Origin: Elephas maximus indicus | Taxonomy: Eukaryota > Chordata > Mammalia > Proboscidea > Elephantidae | Assembly (NCBI RefSeq): GCF_024166365.1 | Contig: NC_064830.1 | Coordinates: 90,636,968-90,700,967, forward strand | Length of the DNA: 64,000 bases | Reading direction: 5' to 3' | In this document: in pieces, positions 1-12,200 of the stretch | Position numbering within the stretch: position 1 is the first letter of the stretch | Layout: every line of letters starts with the position of its first letter | Made by a program: the position numbers and the translations under genes | Notes under the pieces: generated by a model | Database searches by the model: none | What the model saw: the letters and a program-made list of their open reading frames with translations, nothing else | Told to the model about the DNA's origin: nothing

Positions 1-73
1 AGAATTTTCTTTGCTAGATGAGGACTGCTGCCCCCAGACAGTGTCTTATTTGGTCTCTGTTCCTTGGTAACAG

Positions 74-224
74 GTGGGAGTTGCCTTTTTTAGTGAGAAA
101 AAACTTGAAGAGCTTAATATCATTGCAAGCAAGCCATCTTCTGAACACGTGTTCCGGGTGGATAACTTTGAAGCTCTGAAGACTATTCAAAACCAGCTGC
201 AAGAAAAGATCTTTGCAATTGAGG
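74..224 (+). CDS. ITGAM: ITGAM exon 9 (end of I domain)
   Basis: Acceptor cag at 71-73, donor gtgagt at 225. It encodes the last helix of the I domain and the link to the propeller (reads [10 protein letters not shown]...EKIFAIEG). Its length, 151 nt, equals that of the matching ITGAX exon at 57780. The third codon (80-82) is Val where human ITGAM has Asp. Confidence 0.95.
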
Positions 225-3200
225 GTGAGTCAGGCTTCTGTGTTCCAAGGCACCTCCAGAGACAGCCCCTCACCTAAACACTTGTTCCCCTCTAGAAACT
301 AGGACCTGTCAACCATTGGTATCTTGACCCACAACACCAACTCTGTCTCCAGTTCCTCCAGCACCCAGTCATTCTGGCCCCTTTTGGTTAATTTCTTTGA
401 AGTTGAAGAATCTAGACTCCCATCTCTAATTTTTCATGTCTTGGTTATAGGTTGAAATTTGGAAGGCAGGGGAGCCAAATCCCACATAGCATATTTCCAA
501 AAATTTGGATGTGTTGCCAACATTTGTCTGTTTTTCAATTCTATATCCCAATGCTGGGTACATAGAAGGTGCTCAATAAATCTTTGATGAATAAAGGAAT
601 TTAAAAATTGTGGAATTTCCTATACAATCTGAATTTCTGGCTTCTCTTGGGAATTTGGAAGATTAGACCCTTCAAGGACCATATTCCCACTTGGTAGAGC
701 TGAATAGCAGCCAAACCAAAATGAAACTCAACCACTGCTGAGTCAATTCTGACTCATAGCAACCCCATTGGTTTTCCATGGCTGTAAATCTCTATGGAAG
801 CAGACTGCCACATCTTTCTCCCATGGAGCCACTGGTGGTTTTGAACTGCTGGCCTTTTCGTTAGCAGTCTATCTCAGCCACTCCTTTAAGAAAAAGAACA
901 TGTGTTTTCCAAAATGAAAAAAATCACACTCTGCCATCGAGTTGATTCTGACTCACGGTGACCCTATAGGAGGAGCAGCTGGTGGATTCAGGCTCCAGTT
1001 CAAGACAATTCCCACCCGAGTCTTTTTTGTCTGGCCACCATAGGCATTTGCATTTACAGCCCCTGTTTTAGATTCTTCTGCTTTCTTTAATGTAGAAAAT
1101 TCTCCTCCTTACAGGTACTCAGACAGGAAGCAGCAGCTCATTTGAGTATGAGATGTCTCAGGAAGGCTTCAGTGCTGCCATCACATCTGTAAGTGGCCCC
1201 CCATTAGATTGTGGGGGGTAGAGAAGAAGCACAAAGATTTGGGGTTCTCTGTGCTGGGTACTCGTTGAGGGGTACTGTTTTGATGGGCAGCAGAAGTTTC
1301 TCCTCCCTTTCTCGTCAATTCTGATCTAACCCTTTCCCCAGAATGGTCCCTTGATGGGTGCCGTGGGGAGTTTTGACTGGGCTGGTGGAGCTTTTTTGAG
1401 AACTTCAGAGAATAAAGCGACCTTCATCAACACAACCAGAGTGGATTCAGACATGAATGATGCTTACTTAGGTAAGTGGGGAGGGCAAGGTTACTCAAAG
1501 AAAGGAGCAGCATGTGGTGTAACTCAACTCGCGTGGATGTCTTTACTTCTTTCACAGGCCTTTGGAATAGATTTAAAGAGAAAAATTTCAAAATTTAACT
1601 TTAATTATGTTTACAAAGTAGAATATAGTATGGGGACCAGAGGCCCTAACTTAACAAGCATGGGGCTATCTCATTGTTCATACCCAAGGGATGGGCCTGC
1701 TTGGCGGAGAGGGAGCAGTGTCTGCAAGGGAAAGCACTTCTCCCCTTAGACCACTGTTTTCAGGTTATGCTGCTGAAGTCATCTTGCGAAACCGGGTACA
1801 GAGTCTGGTTCTGGGGGCACCTCGATATCAACATACTGGCCTGGTGGTGATGTTCAAACAGGATGCTGGCACCTGGAAGACACACGCTTCTGTCCAGGGG
1901 AGCCAGGTGAGTGCACAGTGTGTGTAGCATGAATGTGCAAACAGAGGCTCTGTGGGGGCTGAGGGATGCCAGAAGGGGCATCGCCAGATGTGATACATGG
2001 CCCACCCACTGCCTTCGAGTCAATTCCGACTCACAGAGACCCTATAAGACAGAGTAGAACTGCCCCATAGAGTTTCCAAGGAGTGTCTGGTGGACTCGAA
2101 TTGCCGACCTTTTGGTTAGCAGCTGTAGCACTTAACCACTACACCACCAGGGTTTCCTGATACATGGCAGAGCCTTGTAAAGGAGTCTGCAGAGGGCTTT
2201 GCATTTGAGAATGTTGTGTCCTCAGCTTTTCTAACAACAATAAATAACAACACTTGGCTTGTACAGAGCTCTGTACCGGTTTACCTGTTGCCAGAGACTT
2301 CATTCAACCAGTACATAACCCATATGGTTATATTAGCTATAAAAATATTGAAATATATCTGTACCTGTCAATAAAGAGCTGCTTCCCTGAGATGCTCCCT
2401 CTGCCAATGTACTCTGGCCCCTCCCCCAGAATGCTTCGGACTTCCCCATGATTTAGCAACTATGAGGTCAAGGCAGGACACCGCAGGGGCGTCTAGGACC
2501 TACTCTAGCAAAACTACTGGACTGTGCCTGTGCAGCCCCAGCTGTTAAATATTTTCATTATCACCTTGCACAAGCAGTATGGTTGCTGTAGAGGCTGATT
2601 TATGAGGCAAAAATCCTTATTCAAAACCATTCTTGCAAATCCCTGAAACAGAACCGCACCCACAATATTGTACATACAGTTCTGTGTCTTTTCTTTTAAT
2701 TTTTTATCAGAGGCTCTCTTTGGCCTACAGTTAATATATCATATGTGGATCAAACAAGTTTGCCCTGACACCTGAATAGCTTGTCCCAATTCTTTGCTAA
2801 TAGTCAAATTCTTCACACAGTCTTTCCAAAGATTTCATCAACACATGAATTTTGATGGCATCAGTGCCTGGTACATACAAGGGAGGGGTGGGGGAGAATG
2901 TGTAGGGAAATTCCAGAAGTCAAGTGTGGGTGTGATGGTACTTCTCTGTTTTGTGTGTCCAGTTTAGGATTACATGAGAAAGGCTGGCTGGTCAATTCCC
3001 TCACCCCGCTTCTTCACGCAAAGGTAGTCACACAAACAAATTCTTAAACTGGGACAGTCTGGGTGCTATGGTTGAAAATAGGGGGGCATCCACACAAAGG
3101 TATCAGGGAACGCTTCCTGGAAGAAGGAACAGTTAAGCCAAGGCCTGAGGTGGAGGAGCTAGAGAAGTGAAGTGTGAGGGAAGAAAAGGGCTGAAGGAAG

Positions 3201-6200
3201 GAGAGAGCATAGGTCAGAGTTCAGTAAGGCTGGAGCTCAGAGTGTGTGTGTATGGGGTGACGGAGTCATGAGAGAAAACTTTGGGAAGGAGGATGGGAGA
3301 CAGGAACCTCTAGAATCTGCCCCCTGCCTCCATCTCTACAGCCATCAACCTGATCGAGGCCATGGTCATCTCTTATGTGGAGTTACTGGTCTCCCAAAGT
3401 CCAAAATTGCCCCCCTTCGAATCCATAGAGGGAAGGTGAAGTTTCTAAATATGAAACTGTTTATAGAAATCTTCAGTTTTAGACCCATTGTTGACTACAG
3501 GCCAAAACATCCTCAACAAAACATTAGCAAATTGAATACAACAATATATAAAAAGGATAATGTGTCGTGACGAAATGTGGTTTATCCCAGGCAATAGAAG
3601 GTTTGTTCAACATTTAAAAATCCATCAGTGTTGCGGAAATGGACAAACTGATCCTAAAGTTCATAGGGAAATGCAAGGGTCCAAGAATAGCCAAAACTAT
3701 CTTGAAATAAAAAAGAAACAAAGTTGGAGGACCCTCACTTCCTGGTGTCAAAACTTACTAAAAAATTTTGAATGATCAAGACAGCTTGGTACTAGCATAA
3801 AAATAGACCTATACATCAATGGAGTAGAATTGAAAGTCCAAAAATAAACCCATACATCTATGGCTAATTGATTTTCCACAACGATGCCAAGACCATTCAA
3901 CGGGGAAAGAAATAGTCTTTTTAACAAATGGTGCTGGGACATCAGATATCTATACGGAAAGAATAAAATCGGACCCTTGCCTCATATCATATACAAAAAT
4001 TAACTCAAAATGAATCAAACACCTAAACGTAAGAATTAAAAGTATAAAGGTCTTAGAAGGAGACATAGGTGTAAATGTTCATGATATTGAGTTTGGAAAT
4101 GGTTTCTTAGATATGACACAAAAAGCACAACAACCAAAGAAAACTAGACAATTAAACTTCATAAAAAAAAACTTATGTTAAAGGGCGCCATCGAGAAAGT
4201 GAAATGACAGTTTACAGAACAGGAGAAAATATTTGTGAATCATATATCTGGCAAGGGTTTAGTATCCAGAATATAATAAAGCAAACTTTAAACTTTTCTA
4301 ATAAAAAGACAAATAACCTAATTAAAAATGGGCAAAGGATGTGGGTAGATATTTTTCCAAGGAAGATATGCAAATGGCCAATAAACACAGGAAAAGATGC
4401 TCGACATCATTAATTATTAGGGAAATGCAAATCAAAACCCAATGAGATACCACTTCACACTCATTGGAATATTAAAAAAATATTTAAAAAAAAAAGTGTT
4501 GGCCAAGATGTGGAGAAATTGGGACCCTCGAACATTGCTGTTTCAAATGTAAAATGGTGCATCCCCTTTGGAAAACAGTCTGGCAGTTCCTCAAGCATTT
4601 AAATGTAGAGTTACCCCATGACCTAGCAGTTCTACTCCTAGATATATTCCCAGAAGAAATGAAAGCATATATTCATACAGAAAGTTGTGCGTGGGTCTTC
4701 AAAGCAGCATTATGTATAATAGACAAATGATAGAAACAACCCAAGTGTCTGTCAGCTGACGAATGATTAAACGAAATGTGGTATATCCGTAAAATGAAGC
4801 ATCATTTGGCAATAAAAAGAACAAAGTGCTGATACATGCTACAATACCGATAAATCTTAAAAATATTTTCCTAAGAGAAAGAAACCAGTCATAAAAGATT
4901 ACATCTGTGTGAATTCATTTATATGAAATGTCCAGAATAGACAATAGAGACAGAAAGTAGATTAGTGGTTACCAGGGGATAGGGGAAAGGAGGAATTGGG
5001 ATTGGCTGCTAAGAAATATAGGGTTTCTTTTTGGGGCGATGGAAATGTTCTGGAACTAGGTAGTAGGGGTGTTCACACAACATTGTGAATCTATGGAAAA
5101 CCACTGATTGTGCACTTTAAGATAGTGAATTCTGTGTTATGTAAAGGAGCCCTGGTGGTGCAATGGTTAAGTGCTTGGCTACTAACCTAAAGGTTGGCAG
5201 TTCAAACCCACCCAATAACTCTGCAGGAAAGACCTGGTCATCTGCTTCCATAAAGATTACAGCCTGGAAAACCCTACTGGGCAGTTTTATTTTGACACAT
5301 GGGGTTGCTATGAATCGAAAATAGACTTGACAGCATCTAATTACAACATCGTGTTATGTAAATTTTATCTCAATAAAAGAAAACTATTTTGAAAAAAAAT
5401 TAATTTCACCATAGCAAGAGAGTAGGGAAGAAAAAGAAATATGATCACCTTAATAGATACAGAAAAGTAATTTGACATAATACAGCATCCTTTCATGACA
5501 AAACCTTGTAGTGAACTAGGAACTAAAGGGGACTTTCTCAACCTGGAAAAGAGCTTGTACAAAAAAACCTACAACTAACATCATATATAATAGTGAAAGA
5601 AAATGCTTTTCTCCTAAAACTAGAAGGAAAGCAAGACTGTCTATTTTCTCTATTTCTGTTCAGTATCATATTGGAAGACCTAGCACATGCAATAAGGCAA
5701 GAAAAAAAAAAAGACATGCTTGACTCTGTGGAAAATTCCAAAGATTCTAAAACAAAAGCTATTATAACTAATAAGTTATTTTATTAAGTTTGCAGGATAC
5801 AAGATCAATATATAAAAACCAGTTATATTTCTATACTAAACCAAAAATACCCCATAGGGTTTCCAAGGAGCAGCTAGTGGATTTAATTGTCGACCTTTTG
5901 GTTAGCAGCCAAGTTCTTAACCAGTGTGCCCCCAGGGCTCCTATTTCTGTACTAGCAACAAACAGTTGGAGATCTAAATAAAAAAATCAGTACCATTTAC
6001 AATAATACCAAACTTATAAAATACTTAGGTGTAAATCTAACAAAATACGTATAATACCTGTATGATGAAAACTATAAATCAGCGATGAGAGAAATCAAAG
6101 ACCTAAATGAATGGAAAGATATACTGTTTCCATAGATTAGAAGACTGAGTATTAAGGTGTTGATTTTCCCCAAATTTGTCTATAGACTCAACAGAACCCC

Positions 6201-9200
6201 AGTCAAAATTCTAGAAGAGTATTTTATGGAATCAACGAACTGCTTCTAAAATTGACGTGGAAAATAATGGAAGTAGAATATCCAAAACAGTTTTGAAAAT
6301 AAATTCAGATAAAACATGATTCAAAAAAGAAAAAATAATGAACCAGGCTTCATCAAAATTAAAAATGTTTGTTTTGAGAAGGACGCTATTAAGGGAATGA
6401 AAAGGCATGCCACAAACTGGAAAAAAATTCAAAAAAATTGTTTCTGGTTACGCTGTATATGGAAACCCTGGTGGTGTAGTGGTTAAGAGCTACGACTCCT
6501 AACCAAAAGGTCTACAGTTTGAATCCACTAGGTGCTCCTCGAAAACTCTGTGGGACAGTTCTACTCTGTCCTGTACGGTCACTATGAGTTGGAATTGACT
6601 TGATGGTAATGGATTTTTATCTGACAAAAGACATATGCAGAATATATAAGGAACCCTCAGAACTCAATAATAAGAAATCTAAAAACTCAACTAAAAAAAT
6701 GAGCAAAATATTTGAAGAGACACTTCACAAAAAAGGATATTCTAATAGCAAAGAAGCACGTGAAAATATGTTCAACGTCATTAATCATTAAAACTGAAAG
6801 AAACCAAACCCACTGCTGTGGAGTCATAGTGATGCTACGGGACAGAGTAGAACTTCCCCATAGTGTTTCTAAGGCTGTAAATTTTTAGGGAAGCAGACTG
6901 CCACATCTTTCTCCTGTGGAGTGGCCATTGGGTTGAAGCTGTTGACCTGCCACTTAGCAGCTGAGCGCTTAACCACTGCACCACCAGGGATCCTGGACAT
7001 CTGTTGGAATGGCTGAGATAAATATAAACTGGCAATATCAAGTGCAGACAAGAGTATGTAGCAGTTGGTACTCTAATACACTGCTATGAGAATGGAAAAT
7101 GGCAGGGCTACTTTGGTAAACAGTTTGCCAAATTCTTAGAAAGTTCAACATACACTTATCATACCAGCAATCCTACTCCTGGATATTTGCCTAAGGGAAA
7201 TGAAAACATGTGTCCACATGAAAATTGCATGCAAATGTTTCTAGTAGCTCTATTTCTAATCACTGAAAACTGGAAACAAACCAAATGTCCTTCAACTGGA
7301 AATGGATAAACAAACTGTGGTACATCCATAAAATGGAATACGATATTCAGCAATGTAAAAGAATGGACATAGAACAGCATGGATGAACCTCAAATGTAAT
7401 CATTCTAGGTGAAAGATGCCAAACCCACAGGTGACATACTATGTAATTCCCTTTATATGACATTCTGGAAAAGGCAAAATTACAGAGACAAAAAGCAGAT
7501 CGGTGATTGCTGGGCTCAATCACTGGAAGTGGGGAGAGGTTGATTATAATGGGGCATGAGGGTGATGAAACTGTATCTTGACTGTGGTGGTGGTTATATG
7601 ATTTTATGTGTTTGTCAAAACTCATGAAACCGTACATGCCTTTGCTGGGCTATCAGTGAGGCCACCTCAGTGGTACATGTGGCAGAAATCAGGTTGCAGG
7701 GAGTCGTGGCATGATGCCTCTCACATTTTTCCTTCCTAGAACTTGTCCCAGTTTGTAAATGGTATATACATCTCCCTGATTATCCATTTACTATTCTTTC
7801 CCTGCACCCTCTTGCACTGAAAGCTCTAGAAGGCGCTGTGTCTCCATAACTTGGCCTTGACTTGACAAACAGCAAACCCTTATTTGTTGAATGAATGAAT
7901 GAGCGAATGAATGATGGATTAAATGGGCAAATCCTATGAATAAATTCTACATCTTGACATTAAACATCCTTTTAAAATTCTTTTACTGGTATGTAGACAT
8001 TGTTTCTCAATAACACAAAGCAATTTCTGGTTAGCAATAATTATTTTTAATCCAAGCCAGCTGATTCCTAATCAATCAGACTGTCAATTTTGGTTTTTAT
8101 CCCCCTAAAGACGTCCAATGTATTAAAAGGTATCCTGTCTGTCCTTTCAGGCTTTTCTCTTTTGTATCACCCAATCCAACTTCTCCTTTGCTACTATAAT
8201 AATCTCCTTGAAAGACCATTGGGGGTAAATCCTAACCCGTGGCCCATTGACTCTATAATAGACTCCTCTAGCTGGCAGCACATTCAAATGAAAATTTAAC
8301 ATGAATTATATAGAGTATCACATCGGATCCAAATGGCTTTCACCAGCAGATGTGACTCTTCTTCAAGGGGAAACCCTCCCCATCCCTTTGCTTTTAGTGG
8401 GAAGAAGTATGTGAACCTGGCCCCATCTCTTTCAGATCGGCTCCTATTTTGGGGCCTCCCTGTGCTCTGTGGATGTGAACAGAGACAGCAACACTGACTT
8501 GGTCCTCATTGGGACCCCCCACTACTACGAGCAGACCCGGGGGGGCCAGGTGTCTGTCTGTCCCCTGCCCCAAGGGGTGAGTGACTGACGGGGCCTGGGC
8601 TGGGTGGGTCCCAGGTGTGGGGTGGAGGGGTTGTCCCAGTTGGGGCTAACACTAGTTTTGCTCAACAGCGGGCCAAGTGGCAGTGTGAGGCTGTTCTCCG
8701 CGGGGAGCAGGGCCATCCATGGGGCCGCTTTGGGGCAGCCCTGACAGTGCTGGGAGACATGAATGGAGACAAGCTGACAGATGTGGCCATTGGGGCACCG
8801 GGGGAGCAGGAGAACCGGGGTGCTGTCTACCTATTTCATGGAACATCAGGACTGGGCATCAGCCCCTCCCACAGCCAGGTGAGGCCCTGTCACTGTCTTT
8901 GTCATGACAGTTGCTGCTTCAATGATCTGTCCCTTTCGAATATAACGTTCCCACAACCGCTAGATCAGTCCTCCCAGGTTTCTTTTGCAGAACCTTCAAG
9001 AATAATAACACACACTTCAGAGAAACCTCAAAGTAGCCTCTGGATTAATTCTCACCATAAGCCAGGAGGTGCCTGGTGGAGGGGAGTAGATCATTACCTC
9101 CACTTTAGTGATGAGGGAGTCAGAAATGATCAAATGGCAAGCTGGATGTGTCTGGATGTAATTCCTTTATTTAAGTTAAAATACCGGTAGGTGACCAGTG

Positions 9201-12200
9201 GTTTGCCCAAGCCCATCTCAGTTTTTTGCACTGAAAATCCCACATCCCAGGAAGTGCCTATGGTTGGTCCCTCTACTTAGGAGTGTACACTTCAGGGATG
9301 TGCAATTTGTGCAGTCCCACAGGATCGCACTCTCAGAAGGGCCCTGCTCTGCTGTCCCCATCTTGAAATTCTTCATAAGTTTTGGACAAGGGGCTCTGCA
9401 TTTTTCTTTTGCTCTGGGTTTGGCAAATTTATGTAGAATGTCCTGACGGGTTGTCAACCTGCATCCCGGTCTCCGCAATGGGTTACCTCTCTGAAATGGC
9501 TCCATTTCCTGCCCTGTGGAGCCTACTCTATGGAGGGACCCTCGCAGTCTGGTTCCATCTCACCTGTGTCGTATTCTCTATCTCTGCTGTCTGGTCTCAG
9601 TCTCCGGCTCTTTTCCAGCCTCACATTTTTCTCGAGTCCTTTCTCTCTCTGTATCCTAACTTCTGCCAAATCCATCACTCCAAAGAACCCTGCCCGCACA
9701 TTAAAATCACCTGAAGGTCTTAAAAGAAACAAACAAAAAGAGATGTTTGGACCCCATTAATATAACCAAAAAACTGAACCTGTTGCTGTCATGTCAGTTC
9801 TGACCCATGGCAACCTCATGCGTTATGGAGTAGAACTGCTCCATAGGGTTTTTTTTTTTTTTTTGGCTATAATCTTTGCGGAAGCACAACACCAGGGCTT
9901 TCTTCTCTCGTGCCACTGGGTGGATTTGAACTACCAACCTTCAGATTAGTAGCTGAGTGCACATTGCTTGTGCCACCCAGAGACTGGACCCCACCGATAG
10001 GGATTCTGATTTAATTGTTCTGGGGTTGGAACCCCAGGTATCAGTAGATTATTTTACATTTTGTTTGAAAATCTTTCAAATATATGGCAAAGTTGAAAGA
10101 ACTGTATAGTGAACACTGATATATCTGTCACCTATCATGAAATTTTTACCATATTTACCATCTGATATTCACCCTTCTATCTATCCTTTTCTGTCCATCC
10201 ATCAGTCCATTTTATGTATATTTTAATGCATTTAAAAGTAAGTTTTAAAATCTGTCCACTTTCCACCTAAGCTTCAGCATGTATATTTACTACAAATCAG
10301 TATTTTTTTAACAGTTTTTTTCCCTTTTTTATTGTGTTTTAAGTGAAATTTACGTTCACGTCAGTTTCTCATACCAAAATTCATACATACATTGTTATGT
10401 GACCCCAGTTGTTCTACCTATAATGTGACAGCACACTCCTCCTTTACATCCCTGATTTCCCGTGTCCATTCAACAACCTCCTGTCCCTTTCTGCTTTCTC
10501 ATCTCTCCTCTGGACAGGAGCTGCCCATTTGGTCTCATGTATCTACTTGAGCTAAGAAGCATCATTTTACGTCTTATACTCCAGTCTAATCTTTGTCTGA
10601 AGAGTCAGCTTCCAGAATGGATTTATTTTGGGGCTAACAGAGAGTCTGGGAGCCATGTTTTCTGGGGCCCCTCCAATCTCAGATCATTAAGTCTGGTCTT
10701 TTTACTAGAATTTGAGTTCTGCATCCCACTTTTCTCCCGCTCTGTCAGGGACTCTCTGTTGTGTTCCCTATCAGGGTGGTCATTGGTGGTAGCTGGGCAC
10801 CACTGAGTTCTTCTGGTCTCAGGCTGATGGAGTCTCTGGTTTATGTGGCCCTTTCTGCCTCTTGGGCTCATATTTTCCTTGGGTCTTTTATGTTCTTCAT
10901 TTTCCTTTGCTCCAGGTGGGTTGGGACCAATTGATGTATCTTAAATGGTCACATGCTAACTTTTAAGACCCCATATGCCACTCACCGAAGTGGGATGGAG
11001 AATGTTTTCTCAATAAACTTTGTTATGCCTGTTGACCTAGATGTACCCTGAATCCATGGTCCTCAGACCCCCTTCCCTGCTACTCTGTCCCTCAAAGTGT
11101 TTAGTTGTATTCAGGTAACTTCTTAGCTTTTGGTTTAGTCCAGTTGTGCTGACTTCCCCTATATTGTGTGTTGTCCTTTCCTTCACCTAAGATAATTCTC
11201 GTCTACTATGTAGTTAGTGAATACCCCTCTCCTTTCCTCCCCACCCTCATAACCATCAAAGAATGTTTTCTTCTGTGTTTAAACCTTTTCTTGAGTTATT
11301 ATATTGGTGGTTTCATACAATATTTGTCCTCTTGGGACTGACTGATTTCACTCAGCATAATGCCTTCCAGATTCATCCATGTTATGAGATGTTTCTCGGA
11401 TTCATAGTTGTCCTTTATCATTGTGTAGTATTCCACTGTGTGAATATACCATAATTTGTTTATCCATTCGTTCATCGATGGGCACCTAGGTTGTTTCCAT
11501 CTTTTTGCTATTGTGAACAGTGCTGCAATGAACCTGGGTGTGCATATATCTATTTGTGTGGGGGCTCTTATTTCTCTAGGATATGTTCCAAGGAGTGGGA
11601 TTGCTGGATTGTATGGCACTTCTAACTTTTTAAGGACACACCAAATCGATTTCCACAGTGGTTGTACATTTTACATCCCCACCAGCAGTGTAGAAGTGTT
11701 CTAGGCTCTACATAGCCTCTCCAACATTTATTATTTTGTGTTTTTGGATTAATGCTAACCTTGTTGGGATGAGATGGTATCTCATTGTAGTTTTGATTTG
11801 GATTTCTGTAATGGCTAATGATCATGAGCATTTCCTCACATATTTGTTAGCCAGTTGAATGTCTTCTTTGGTGAAGTGCCTATTCATATCCTTTGCCCAT
11901 TTTTTAATTAGGATATTTGCCTTTTTGTTGTTGATCTTTTCCAGTACCTTGTAGATTTTAGAGATTAGATGCTGATTGGGTTTGTCGTAGCTAAAATTTT
12001 TTTCCCAGTCTGTAGGTTGTCTTTTTACTCTTTTGGTGAAGCCTTTGAATGAGCATAAATGTTGGATTTTTAGGAGCTCCCAGTTATCTTTTTTCTCTTC
12101 TGGTGTTTGCGCGTTGTTAGTTATGGTTTGTACTCTGTTTATGCCATGTATTAGGGCTCCTAGTGTTGTCCCTATTTTTTCTTCCATGATCTTTATTGTT

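Larger units (their letters stand above)
225..1114. other. ITGAM intron 9
   Basis: Intron. Holds an L2-like 3' tail (about 545-600, GTGCTCAATAAAT) and two SINE copies (711-890 and 921-1000). Nothing else recognised. Confidence 0.6.
3480..7640 (+). mobile_element. Degenerate plus-strand L1 remnants, several pieces
   Basis: L1 ORF2-like and 3'-end sequence in plus orientation: 'aaattcatagggaaatgcaag'-type text near 3650, a late ORF2 region near 4400-4900, and the typical end 'gtgttatgtaaattttatct' followed by AATAAA near 5351-5377. Further L1 pieces lie at 5380-6440 and 6620-7640. All frames are broken. SINEs are inserted at 5146, 5839, 6461 and 6801. Confidence 0.75.

Noticed and set aside
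5593-5787. Small open frame with KEN/K-rich protein
   Set aside because: L1 remnant in AT-rich sequence; no conserved features.
8615-9190. 191-codon continuous frame over ITGAM exon 14
   Set aside because: Simply exon 14 read through into both flanking introns.
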